From assembly GCA_002723275.1 (NCBI GenBank), contig PBNZ01000030.1, positions 184,425 to 248,424 on the forward strand: a stretch of DNA of 64,000 nt, written 5' to 3'. Source of the DNA: Planctomycetaceae bacterium. GTDB taxonomy: Bacteria; Planctomycetota; Planctomycetia; Pirellulales; Pirellulaceae. Within the stretch, counting starts at the first letter, position 1, and every line of letters starts with the position of its first letter. Shown here piece after piece: positions 54,997 through 64,000 of the stretch. The notes under the pieces were generated by a model, which did not search any database, was not told where the DNA came from, and saw nothing but the letters and a program-made list of their open reading frames with translations. The position numbers and the translations under genes are program-made.

Positions 54997-55590
54997 ATGT
55001 CGCGATCGGCGAAGATCGAACGAAAGACAGGTGAAACCGAAGTCCAGTTGTCTCTGGATCTCGATGGAACCGGTAAAGCCAATATCTCAACCGGCGTTGG
55101 TTTTCTCGATCACATGTTGGAACTTTTTGCCCGTCATGGCTGCATCGACCTGGAGGTGAAAGCCCACGGTGATCTGCACGTTGACGGTCATCACACGGTC
55201 GAAGACGTTGGAATTTGTCTCGGGCTAGCGCTCCGCGAAGCAGTCGGTGACAAGCGGGGCATCCGACGTTACGGTTCTTTCACACTGCCGATGGAAGAAT
55301 CGCTGGTCACCGTGGCGGTCGACCTGAGCGGGCGAACCTATCTGGTCTTCGAAGCAGAATTTCCGACGGCCAAGATTGGCGACTTTGATACGGAACTCGT
55401 GCGGGAGTTTTGGCAGGCTGTCGCCGGCAACGCGCTGATGAACCTGCATGTGGTCCTCATGCATGGATTCAATAGCCATCACATCAGCGAAGCCATTTTC
55501 AAAGCCGCCGCTCGAGCAATCCGGACCGCCGTTGAATCCGACCCTCGTTCAGCGGGCATTCCAAGCACCAAGGGAACCCTCGGGCATTGA
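54997..55590 (+). CDS. hisB: Imidazoleglycerol-phosphate dehydratase
   Basis: HisB dehydrates imidazoleglycerol phosphate. The 197-residue protein has the standard manganese-binding motifs: [25 protein letters not shown] and [17 protein letters not shown]. It is the single-function bacterial type without the phosphatase half. ATG 54997 gives the normal length. It ends the his cluster; PPi-PFK converges with it, 54 bases away. Confidence 0.98.
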   Translation: MSRSAKIERKTGETEVQLSLDLDGTGKANISTGVGFLDHMLELFARHGCIDLEVKAHGDLHVDGHHTVEDVGICLGLALREAVGDKRGIRRYGSFTLPMEESLVTVAVDLSGRTYLVFEAEFPTAKIGDFDTELVREFWQAVAGNALMNLHVVLMHGFNSHHISEAIFKAAARAIRTAVESDPRSAGIPSTKGTLGH

Positions 55591-55644
55591 TGCTGGAGGG
55601 TTGTCGGATCAAGCGTCAACAATAGCCACCTCTCTGGGGGCTCT

Positions 55645-56931
55645 TTATTCGTTGACGTATGTCTCGAGGAAGCGTGCGAGACGATGGAAGTCACTGTCGG
55701 ATTGGATGTAGCGGACCGTCGTGACGAGTGTCTCTTGATCGACCAGTTCGTCGAAATCGACGTAGTGGAGGTCGAGTTGTCCCGACACAGAAACCATAAC
55801 GCCGTTGAGTCCCTCTTCGACCAAGGCCCGATAAGCTCCGACGCCAAGTTGTCCGCCGAGCATCACGTCGAATGCGTGGGGTTTTGCACATCGGGATTCA
55901 TATCCCAACTGTAGGCCGGTCACCTTGCGAGAACGACCGGTCTGCGCTTCATAGGCCTCCGCGAGCAGTCTTGCAAACAGAGGACCAAGGTTCACATCTG
56001 CAATGGCAATGTGACCGTGATCGTCTCGCCCGATCCCTTCCAGATACTTGTAGGGCAAGAATTCAGCCAGGCCTTCTGCCATGACCATTACGCCAAATGG
56101 CTTTCCGTCACGTTCACGAGCCAACATGACCTTGACCATTTTGTTGACCAGCAGGTCGATGTTCATAACTCGGCGAGTTTCATCCTCGCCTGTCTTAGGA
56201 TTCGTGATCGTTTCCGAAGCCTCATATTCGCCCTGCACGTCTTCGACGCTGACAACGAGGCTCGCCTCACCGGCAATGGCTGCACCGTAGGCGAGCCAGC
56301 CGGCACTGCGGCCCATCGTTTCGCAGAGGAAATATGAGCGACCGGCTTCGGCGTCGTGGATCAGGTTGCGAATCTCACTGGCGATAAACTCTACCGCTGT
56401 GAAATATCCGAAGGTGAAGTCGATCCCCTTGTAGTCGTTGTCGATCGTTTTGGGCAGATGCACGACCGGGATGCGATGTGCATCAGCCGGCAAGCGATCT
56501 TGAAACATCTTCATTTTATTGGCGGTTTTGAGCGTGTCGTCACCGCCGATGGAAATCAGGGCATCGACTTCCATCGATCTCAGGCCTTCGTAGACACGTC
56601 GCAAAGGTGCGGACTTCTCGGGGTCATCGAGGTCTTCTGGGGCGCTGACGTTCTTGCCTGGGTTGCTGCGGGCAGTGCCCAGCATGATCCCTTGTGAGTT
56701 GCGAGTGCGTCGCAATGCTTCCGAGTCGAGCACCTTGTAATGAAGTCCGACCTGCATCGGGTTCTCAGCGCTGTAATTGATCAGGTTTGAGTAACCATTC
56801 AGGATTCCTGTAACGTGAATTCCGTTTCTCAGGAACGACGCAGCGGCGGTCGAAATGACGGCATTTGCTGCAGGCGCGGGACCGCCGGCGAACAAAATGG
56901 CGACACGACGAATGGAGTTGTTTTTGGGCAC
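55645..56931 (-). CDS. Phosphofructokinase, PPi-dependent type
   Basis: A 428-residue phosphofructokinase. The nucleotide-site loop reads GGDDTLKTAN and the catalytic segment PKTIDNDYKG. In ATP-dependent enzymes the corresponding residues are GGDGS or GGDGT and PGTIDND. An Asp after GGD and a Lys in PKTIDND are the accepted marks of diphosphate--fructose-6-phosphate 1-phosphotransferase. Other blocks are GTARSNPGK and ETMGRSAGW. The enzyme would interconvert fructose-6-phosphate and fructose-1,6-bisphosphate with pyrophosphate, reversibly. It is convergent with hisB and separated by 164 bases from accC. Confidence 0.93.
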   Translation of the reverse strand: MPKNNSIRRVAILFAGGPAPAANAVISTAAASFLRNGIHVTGILNGYSNLINYSAENPMQVGLHYKVLDSEALRRTRNSQGIMLGTARSNPGKNVSAPEDLDDPEKSAPLRRVYEGLRSMEVDALISIGGDDTLKTANKMKMFQDRLPADAHRIPVVHLPKTIDNDYKGIDFTFGYFTAVEFIASEIRNLIHDAEAGRSYFLCETMGRSAGWLAYGAAIAGEASLVVSVEDVQGEYEASETITNPKTGEDETRRVMNIDLLVNKMVKVMLARERDGKPFGVMVMAEGLAEFLPYKYLEGIGRDDHGHIAIADVNLGPLFARLLAEAYEAQTGRSRKVTGLQLGYESRCAKPHAFDVMLGGQLGVGAYRALVEEGLNGVMVSVSGQLDLHYVDFDELVDQETLVTTVRYIQSDSDFHRLARFLETYVNE

Positions 56932-57095
56932 GATTCATTCCAAAGTGAGGGCGACAGTCGACATCAACAGCGGACGGATTCGTTTTGTCGGACCTTTTCC
57001 GATTGAATCTCGATACTTCCACGTATATGTCGACAGGAGAAGTTCAAGCGACTCGATTTTAGTCGTTGGTTGGCGGATCGCCAAGGACGCACAAG

Positions 57096-58439
57096 CTAGT
57101 CGAGGAAGGTTCGTTCCACAAAAGTGGTATCGATCCAGCCGTCAGCAAATGCCGAATCCCGCAGTAGTTTCTTGTGGAAAGGAACTGTGGTTTGGATACC
57201 TTCGATCTGTAGCTCGTCGAGAGCTCGCGACATACACTCGATCGCTTCACCTCGGGTGGGTTGGTAAACGATCAATTTTCCAATCATGGAATCGTAGTAG
57301 GGAGGTACGGTGTAATCGGCATGAGCGTGCGAATCGAAGCGAACTCCTAATCCGCCCGGAATGATCATCTTCGTGATCTTTCCGGCACTCGGTTGGAAGC
57401 CACGATCAACGTTTTCCGCATTGATCCGACATTCCATCGCCACGCCTTGAACCTTGATGTCGCTTTGGCTTATCTCGAGTGGCTCGCCCGCTGCGATCCG
57501 AATCTGCGACTTAATCAGGTCGATGCCGGTGACCATTTCCGTGACGGGGTGCTCTACTTGGATACGAGCGTTAACCTCGATGAAGTAGAAATTGTTTTCT
57601 TTGTCAACGATAAATTCGACGGTTCCGGCATTCGTATATTCGGCGTGCTTGATCATCCGCACGGCTGCGGCACACATCGCCTCCCGAGCCTCTTCGGAAA
57701 GGTTGGGGGCCGGACTTTCTTCGATTAACTTCTGGTGTCTTCTTTGGGTCGAGCAGTCTCGTTCGTAAAGATGAATGGCGTTGCCGTGATGGTCCGCCAG
57801 CACTTGCACTTCAATGTGTCGTGGGTTCTCGATGTACTTTTCCAGGTAGACCCCGGCGTTTCCAAACGCTGCCTCAGCCTCATTCTTCGCCTGTTGGAGC
57901 GCGGATTTTAGGGAGAGATCGTTAGCGGCGACTCGCATCCCTTTGCCGCCACCCCCCGCAGTTGCCTTGATCAAAACCGGGAAGCCGATTTCGTGAGCGA
58001 TACGGATCGCTTCTTGATCATCTTCGATCAGGCCATCACTACCCGGCACGACGGGGACGTTCGCGTCACGCGCGATAGCGCGGGCACGATTCTTGTCTCC
58101 GAGCTGTTCCATCGCGACCGGAGTTGGGCCGATGAAATCGATCTTGCAGCTACGGCAAACCTCATTGAAATGAGCGTTTTCCGCGAGGAATCCATAGCCT
58201 GGATGAATCGCTTCGACATTGCCGACCTCAGCTGCACTGATCACGTTTGCGATCTTCAGGTAGCTATCGGCCGATTTAGGGGAACCGACGCAAATCGCCT
58301 CATCGGCCAGATCTAGATAAGCGCTGCCGCGATCTGCCTCGCTGAAAATAGCGACGGTTTCAATACCCATTTCACGACACGCGCGAATGATCCGAAGTGC
58401 AATTTCGCCCCGGTTGGCGACGAGTATTCTTGTGTACAT
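57096..58439 (-). CDS. accC: Acetyl-CoA carboxylase, biotin carboxylase subunit
   Basis: AccC carboxylates biotin on AccB using ATP and bicarbonate. The 447-residue protein has the normal size. Motifs are [39 protein letters not shown] (ATP-grasp glycine loop), [12 protein letters not shown], and the active-site [17 protein letters not shown] 58439 is four bases after the accB stop and its context AGGCGA gives a short ribosome-binding site; the upstream part of the open frame belongs to accB. Part of the pepP-accB-accC unit. Confidence 0.98.
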   Translation of the reverse strand: MYTRILVANRGEIALRIIRACREMGIETVAIFSEADRGSAYLDLADEAICVGSPKSADSYLKIANVISAAEVGNVEAIHPGYGFLAENAHFNEVCRSCKIDFIGPTPVAMEQLGDKNRARAIARDANVPVVPGSDGLIEDDQEAIRIAHEIGFPVLIKATAGGGGKGMRVAANDLSLKSALQQAKNEAEAAFGNAGVYLEKYIENPRHIEVQVLADHHGNAIHLYERDCSTQRRHQKLIEESPAPNLSEEAREAMCAAAVRMIKHAEYTNAGTVEFIVDKENNFYFIEVNARIQVEHPVTEMVTGIDLIKSQIRIAAGEPLEISQSDIKVQGVAMECRINAENVDRGFQPSAGKITKMIIPGGLGVRFDSHAHADYTVPPYYDSMIGKLIVYQPTRGEAIECMSRALDELQIEGIQTTVPFHKKLLRDSAFADGWIDTTFVERTFLD

Positions 58440-58443
58440 TCGC

Positions 58444-58944
58444 CTACTTGCTCGTGTCCACCTTGAATAGCGGCTTGCCGAATTCAACCGGTTCTTCGTC
58501 TTCGACGAGAATAGCTACGATTGTTCCGGAAATCTCCGCCGGGATTTCGTTGAAGACCTTCATCGCCTCGATAATGCACACCGTCGTTTCGGCTGAAACG
58601 GGGTCACCAACATTAACAAACGAAGGTGCATCGGGATTAGCACGACAATAGAAGGTGCCCACCATCGGACTTTTGATGACCTGTATATTTTCACCGTCTG
58701 TCGGGCCTGCAGCCTGACTAGAATCCGTGCTCGCAGCAACAGGTGCAGGAGCGGCTGCGGGTGTCGCAGGTACAAAAAATTCCTGCGGCGCATCCGACTC
58801 GCCTTGCCCCCGTCGCAGACGGATTCGTTGCTCTTGCCTTCGGAGATCGATCTCCGAAAGTCCGTGCTCTTCCATTAGCTCGACCAGTTGTCGAATTCGG
58901 TCGACCTCGAAAACTTCGTCGGGATTGGGCTCTGAGCCCGTCAT
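58444..58944 (-). CDS. accB: Acetyl-CoA carboxylase, biotin carboxyl carrier protein
   Basis: AccB carries the biotin that shuttles carboxyl groups from AccC to AccA/AccD. The 166-residue protein has an N-terminal helical segment ([20 protein letters not shown]), a Pro/Ala-rich hinge, and a biotinyl domain with SPMVGTFYC and the biotinylation motif [12 protein letters not shown] 58944 is preceded by GGAGAG about nine bases upstream. It directly precedes accC and follows the aminopeptidase gene by 88 bases. Confidence 0.97.
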   Translation of the reverse strand: MTGSEPNPDEVFEVDRIRQLVELMEEHGLSEIDLRRQEQRIRLRRGQGESDAPQEFFVPATPAAAPAPVAASTDSSQAAGPTDGENIQVIKSPMVGTFYCRANPDAPSFVNVGDPVSAETTVCIIEAMKVFNEIPAEISGTIVAILVEDEEPVEFGKPLFKVDTSK

Positions 58945-59032
58945 GTGAAACTCTCCACAACTGGATTTTTGCTTAAATGGAATCCGGCCCCGGTTCACCC
59001 GAGGTCGTCGGAGTCCTGCGACAACGCGATTC

Positions 59033-60127
59033 TTAATCCACGATGCAAGCGTCCAGGGCTTTGGGAACGTTGGAAAGTACTTCGTGTCCGCGACGAGTCA
59101 CTAACACGTCATCCTCAATTCTTACGCCACCCCAACCCGGGATATAAATCCCAGGCTCTACCGTGACGACCATTCCCGCTCTTAACGGACGATCTTGTTT
59201 AATGGCCAATCGCGGCGCTTCGTGGATCTCCAACCCAATTCCGTGCCCCAAACCGTGGCCAAAACGGGAACCAAATCCTGCCTTGGTGATTACCTTGCGA
59301 GCCGCCGCGTCGACGTCACTCATCAGGGCGCCCGGTTTAATCGAGGCGATTGCCTGGAGCTGCGCTTTCAACACAACTCCATATATGCGTTCAAGTTTGG
59401 GCGAGATTTTACCGGTCACCAAAATACGCGTCAAGTCGCTCGCGTAGAGCGAACCGAACGCGCCCCAGTCGATCAGAACGAAATCACCCTCCTCGATTCG
59501 CTGTTCGGTCGGTACGGCGTGGGGTAAGGCAGCGCGGGCACCAACGGCGACAATTGGATCAAAGCTGCAGCCCTTGCCGCCAAATAGCCGAATTTGATGT
59601 TCGATCTCCGCGGCGATCCACTTTTCAGTGTGATCACCCCTTAAGCCCGCACGAATTACCGAAAAAGTTCGTTCGGCTAATCGCACAGAATCTCGTAGCT
59701 CCTGGATCTCGTCGCGATCCTTGATCTCTCGTAAGGCCTCAATCATCCCGGATGTCACATGCAGTTCAGTGCTCTTTAAGGCCTCGTGAAGAGCCTGGTA
59801 AAGGGATACCGGAATCGCATCGCCTTCGACCGCGAGCTTCGATAACCCGTGTTTTTTCACAAGTTTGACGGTCGCCTCCAGCATGGAAATGCCTGTTTTG
59901 CGAATCTCCAGGTCCAGACCGGGACAATCTTCCCGCAGTTCTGTCGTGAATCTCGAGTCGCTTAGTAGGATTTCGGAATCTCGAGTGACCAGCAGATAGC
60001 TGTCTCCTCCCGTAAAGCCCGTCAGATAGGTGACGTTTGTGAAATTGGTGACGAGGATCGCATCAACCTTCGCCTTTTTGAGAGATTTGCGGAGGTTGTT
60101 AAGGCGGTTATGGTAGCGATCGTGCAT
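59033..60127 (-). CDS. Xaa-Pro aminopeptidase, M24 family
   Basis: A 364-residue metallopeptidase that should release an N-terminal residue before proline. The creatinase-like N-terminal domain (about 1-125) is followed by the pita-bread domain. The metal ligands are visible: aspartates in DWGAFGSLYASDLTR, histidine in FGHGLGHGIGLEIHE, and glutamates in TVEPGIYIPGWGGVRIEDD. ATG 60127 is preceded by AGGA about ten bases upstream; the open frame extends 86 codons further but crosses into the promoter region of the thioredoxin gene. It is upstream of accB, an arrangement also known as yqhT-efp-accBC in Bacillus, though no efp is here. Confidence 0.92.
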   Translation of the reverse strand: MHDRYHNRLNNLRKSLKKAKVDAILVTNFTNVTYLTGFTGGDSYLLVTRDSEILLSDSRFTTELREDCPGLDLEIRKTGISMLEATVKLVKKHGLSKLAVEGDAIPVSLYQALHEALKSTELHVTSGMIEALREIKDRDEIQELRDSVRLAERTFSVIRAGLRGDHTEKWIAAEIEHQIRLFGGKGCSFDPIVAVGARAALPHAVPTEQRIEEGDFVLIDWGAFGSLYASDLTRILVTGKISPKLERIYGVVLKAQLQAIASIKPGALMSDVDAAARKVITKAGFGSRFGHGLGHGIGLEIHEAPRLAIKQDRPLRAGMVVTVEPGIYIPGWGGVRIEDDVLVTRRGHEVLSNVPKALDACIVD

Positions 60128-60303
60128 CTTGTCGATTCCTGTCGTTTTTCGGAGAACGTCGATGTTTGCTACCAATTCGCACTCCCTTTGGCAAGACATC
60201 CTGGGTAACTCGGCGGATACTAGCCATCGCTTGACAAAGATAAGGCCCTTGCCAAACACTGAAAATAACGCCTCGCTGAAGCTAACCGGAAAAGGAAAAC
60301 CCC

Positions 60304-61170
60304 ATGAGTGATTCGGGATCTGATTGGATCGTCTCAACGACCGATGCTTCCTTTGCGGAAGATGTGATCGAACGTTCGAAAACACTTCCGATCGTCGTTG
60401 ATTTCTGGGCCGAATGGTGCCAGCCCTGTCGCATGTTGACCCCGCTCTTGGAAAAGTTGGCGGAGGAATCCCAGGGGGCTTTTCTTCTGGTTAAGGCCAA
60501 TACCGAAGAAAATCCCAGTGCCGCGAATGAGTTTGGCGTGCAGTCTATTCCCGCTGTCTTTGGCCTACGCGATGGGAAAGTTGTTGATGCCTTTATGGGA
60601 GTTCTTCCAGAAGATCAGATTCGAGAGTGGCTGAAGCGAGTATTGCCATCGGAGGTGGACGAATTGTTGGCTCGTGCTCACTCGCTCATCAACGAAGATG
60701 TGGAGTCGGCCGAGGCGCTATTGGTTCGCGCCATGGAGCTTGATCCCAGGGATGAGCGGGCCCGGATCGAACTGTTGCAATTGCTGCTGCAGGAAAATCG
60801 ACTTGAAGAGTGCACGACTTTGCTCGAGGAACTCGAGGCACGTGGCTTTCTTGAACCGGAAGCAGAACGGGTGAAGGCTGCTCTCAACCTCCAGCGACAA
60901 GGAGGGCAAGCGACGAACCTCGAGGCGTGTCGAGAGACGGTAGCTAATCATCCCGATGATCCAGCAGCCCTGCTCCAGTTGGCCGAGGTGCTCGCAGCCA
61001 GTCACGAATATGAGGAAGCGTTGCAAACTGCCTTGCAGGTTGTGCAGTTGTCAACCGATGATTTGCGCGACAACGGACGACAGTTGATGTTAGACGTCTT
61101 CCGGCTTCTCCCCGACGATTCTGAGTTGACCCGAGAATATCGCCGCAAGCTATCGATGGCCTTGTTTTAA
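60304..61170 (+). CDS. Thioredoxin-TPR protein, YbbN/CnoX-like
   Basis: A 288-residue protein with an N-terminal thioredoxin domain (about 1-105) and a helical tetratricopeptide-type tail. The active-site motif is WAEWCQPCR, i.e. WCQPC where classical thioredoxins have WCGPC. The tail contains ERARIELLQLLLQENRLEE-like and DDPAALLQLAEVLAASHEYE-like repeats and matches the YbbN/CnoX co-chaperedoxin architecture, in which thioredoxin is fused to TPRs and protects or delivers clients. The cis-proline is present in SIPAVF. It diverges from the aminopeptidase gene. Confidence 0.9.
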   Translation: MSDSGSDWIVSTTDASFAEDVIERSKTLPIVVDFWAEWCQPCRMLTPLLEKLAEESQGAFLLVKANTEENPSAANEFGVQSIPAVFGLRDGKVVDAFMGVLPEDQIREWLKRVLPSEVDELLARAHSLINEDVESAEALLVRAMELDPRDERARIELLQLLLQENRLEECTTLLEELEARGFLEPEAERVKAALNLQRQGGQATNLEACRETVANHPDDPAALLQLAEVLAASHEYEEALQTALQVVQLSTDDLRDNGRQLMLDVFRLLPDDSELTREYRRKLSMALF

Positions 61171-62695
61171 TGGCAAGGGCCGTTTGATAGCTCAGTTTGG
61201 TAGTCGAATCGGCGGATGTCGGGGGCGGCCCGGATCGGCATCGCTTCGCTTCTTTTTTGACAAATCTCGCATCGCCAATGAAAATTGGTGGCGAGAGGCG
61301 ATGATCCGGCGACTTGCCGAGCCAATTCATCTGTGCTGAGATCTGAGGGCGATACCGTGAAGATTCGACTAGCGTTATGGGGGCTCGGAGTTCTTTGTTG
61401 CGTGAGCTCAACTCTCTCAGCTCAGTTGCCCACCATGTATTGGTCGGATCGAGGCGTCAATACGATTCGGCGTGCATTCGTCGACGGCAGCCAACCCGAA
61501 CTTCTTGCTTCGGGTATGTCCCAGGTGCGTGGCGTCGCCGTGGATTTTGAAAACGACATGCTGTATTGGAACGACAACGGCTCGGACCGAATTCAGAGAG
61601 CTCCTCTTTCAGGTGGACCGCCCGAAGATCTGGTGACGGGCCTTGGCTTTCCGGCCGGCATCGATATCGATGCAGCAGGTGGGAAAATGTATTGGGCAGA
61701 CGCCACGACCAACAAGATACAACGAGCTAATCTGGACGGTACCAACGTTGAAGATCTCGTTACGAAGCTTGGAGATCCCTATTACGTCAGGTTGGATCTG
61801 GAGAACCGTCATCTCTACTGGTCCGACTATGGAACGGATAAGATCCAACGCTCAAATCTTGATGGAACTCACGTCGTCGATATCATTTCGACGGGTTTGA
61901 TCAGGACTCGCGGCCTCGATCTGGATTTGGCGGGAGGCAAAATCTATTGGGCCGATCGTGGAACCGATCAAGTTCAAAGGGCGAACCTGGATGGGACCGA
62001 TATCGAAACACTTTACACGGCCCAGCCGCCGCGGGGAGTGGATGCTGCACCTCATGGCGTGGCAGTCGATGCAAAACGAGGACATGTCTATTGGGTCGAC
62101 AATGGCCTGGTGACCATTCAACGTGCAGATCTTGATGGGAACAATGTCGTTAATGTTCTGACTGCTGCCAGCGGAATTCTGACAAAGCCCTGGGAGATTG
62201 TTCTGGATCTGCGACTCGATCAGCAAGTGATTTGTGATTTTGACAGGAATGGAATCTGCGATGCGGCCGATATCGATGCCCTGACTCAGGTCGTGGTCGC
62301 CGGAACGGATGAATTGATGTTTGATCTCAATCAAGACCAGCTTGTGAATCAGCAGGATCGAGAGGTTTGGGTGGGCGACCTGCGCAGGACCTATTTTGGC
62401 GATGCCAACCTGGATGGAGTTTTCGACAGCTCTGATATGGTACGCGTGTTTCAAGCCGGCGAGTATCAAGACGACGTGGCCAGCAATTCCGGCTGGAGTG
62501 AGGGTGACTGGGATGGCGATCTTGACTTTACCAGCCAAGACTTTGTTGTCGCCTTGCAGGACGGTGGATACGGAATGGGAGAGCGAGCATTTCCGGTGCA
62601 AGTCCCGGAGCCCTGCTCGAGCAGTCTGATTTTGCTCGGCTTGGCGGGATTTGCTCTGTCAGACGGGTTTCGTCGCCGTTTTACTGCTCTCAAGT

Positions 62696-64000
<1,305 letters not shown>

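Noticed and set aside
61171..61235. tRNA-like stretch TAGCTCAGTTTGGTAG with flanking GGGCCG and CGGCCC
   Set aside because: It matches the D-arm consensus, but no anticodon stem, matching D-stem partner or correctly spaced T-arm follows, and the flanking complement is about 50 bases apart, too short for a tRNA.

Overview
The window looks like chromosomal DNA from a planctomycete, most probably a Pirellulaceae-like marine lineage. The evidence is lineage-typical protein architecture: a DUF1559-type protein with a zinc ribbon and one membrane helix, Ser/Thr kinase-like receptors with a YQ-rich N-terminal leader, a DUF11 protein, a PPi-type phosphofructokinase, a dockerin/PEP-CTERM beta-propeller protein, and many long proteins with MJ0042-like zinc ribbons and acidic linkers. 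I found no rRNA or tRNA gene, CRISPR array, insertion sequence or phage gene. Gene assignments rest on motifs read by eye, not on database searches.

Layout. 1-5.5 kb: the 3' end of asd, truA, a Ser/Thr kinase directly upstream of accA, a CvpA-type membrane protein, a DUF457 membrane hydrolase and dtd. 5.4-8 kb: a membrane protein, a histidine phosphatase and a secreted LolA-like protein. 8.3-12.5 kb: a probable three-gene envelope operon (lipoprotein, exported paralogue, DUF11 protein). 12.6-20 kb: aminotransferase, clpX with a textbook terminator, DUF1559 protein, a large secreted duplicated-domain protein and holA. 20-24 kb: a dihydroorotase homologue that has lost its metal ligands, beside pyrB, then a diguanylate cyclase and a small lipoprotein. 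24-29 kb: fused ABC-2 permease, argG, larB and ribF. 29-33 kb: a DHH phosphoesterase, then a Rieske protein overlapping a cytochrome b that carries two c-type heme motifs. 33.7-39.1 kb: HAD phosphatase, HtrA protease, and a three-gene operon (membrane anchor, CpsD-like ATPase, ExeA-like ATPase) resembling the accessory part of exosortase/exopolysaccharide loci. 39.4-44.6 kb: metH and a di-heme cytochrome. 44.9-45.8 kb: a decayed TIGR01777-family epimerase. 46-51 kb: two large membrane proteins, one a pseudokinase, both ending in secretin-N-like modules. 51-55.6 kb: threonine aldolase and hisD-hisC-hisB. 55.6-64 kb: PPi-PFK, pepP-accB-accC, a thioredoxin-TPR protein, the PEP-CTERM propeller protein and the 3' part of glyS.

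How the genes work together. Most of the window is housekeeping: fatty acid (accA, accB, accC), pyrimidine (pyrB and pseudo-pyrC), histidine, arginine and methionine synthesis, and respiration. The less ordinary parts are the envelope operon, the ATPase/kinase operon (possibly serving the same surface pathway as the PEP-CTERM protein), the pseudokinase pair and the inactive DHOase.
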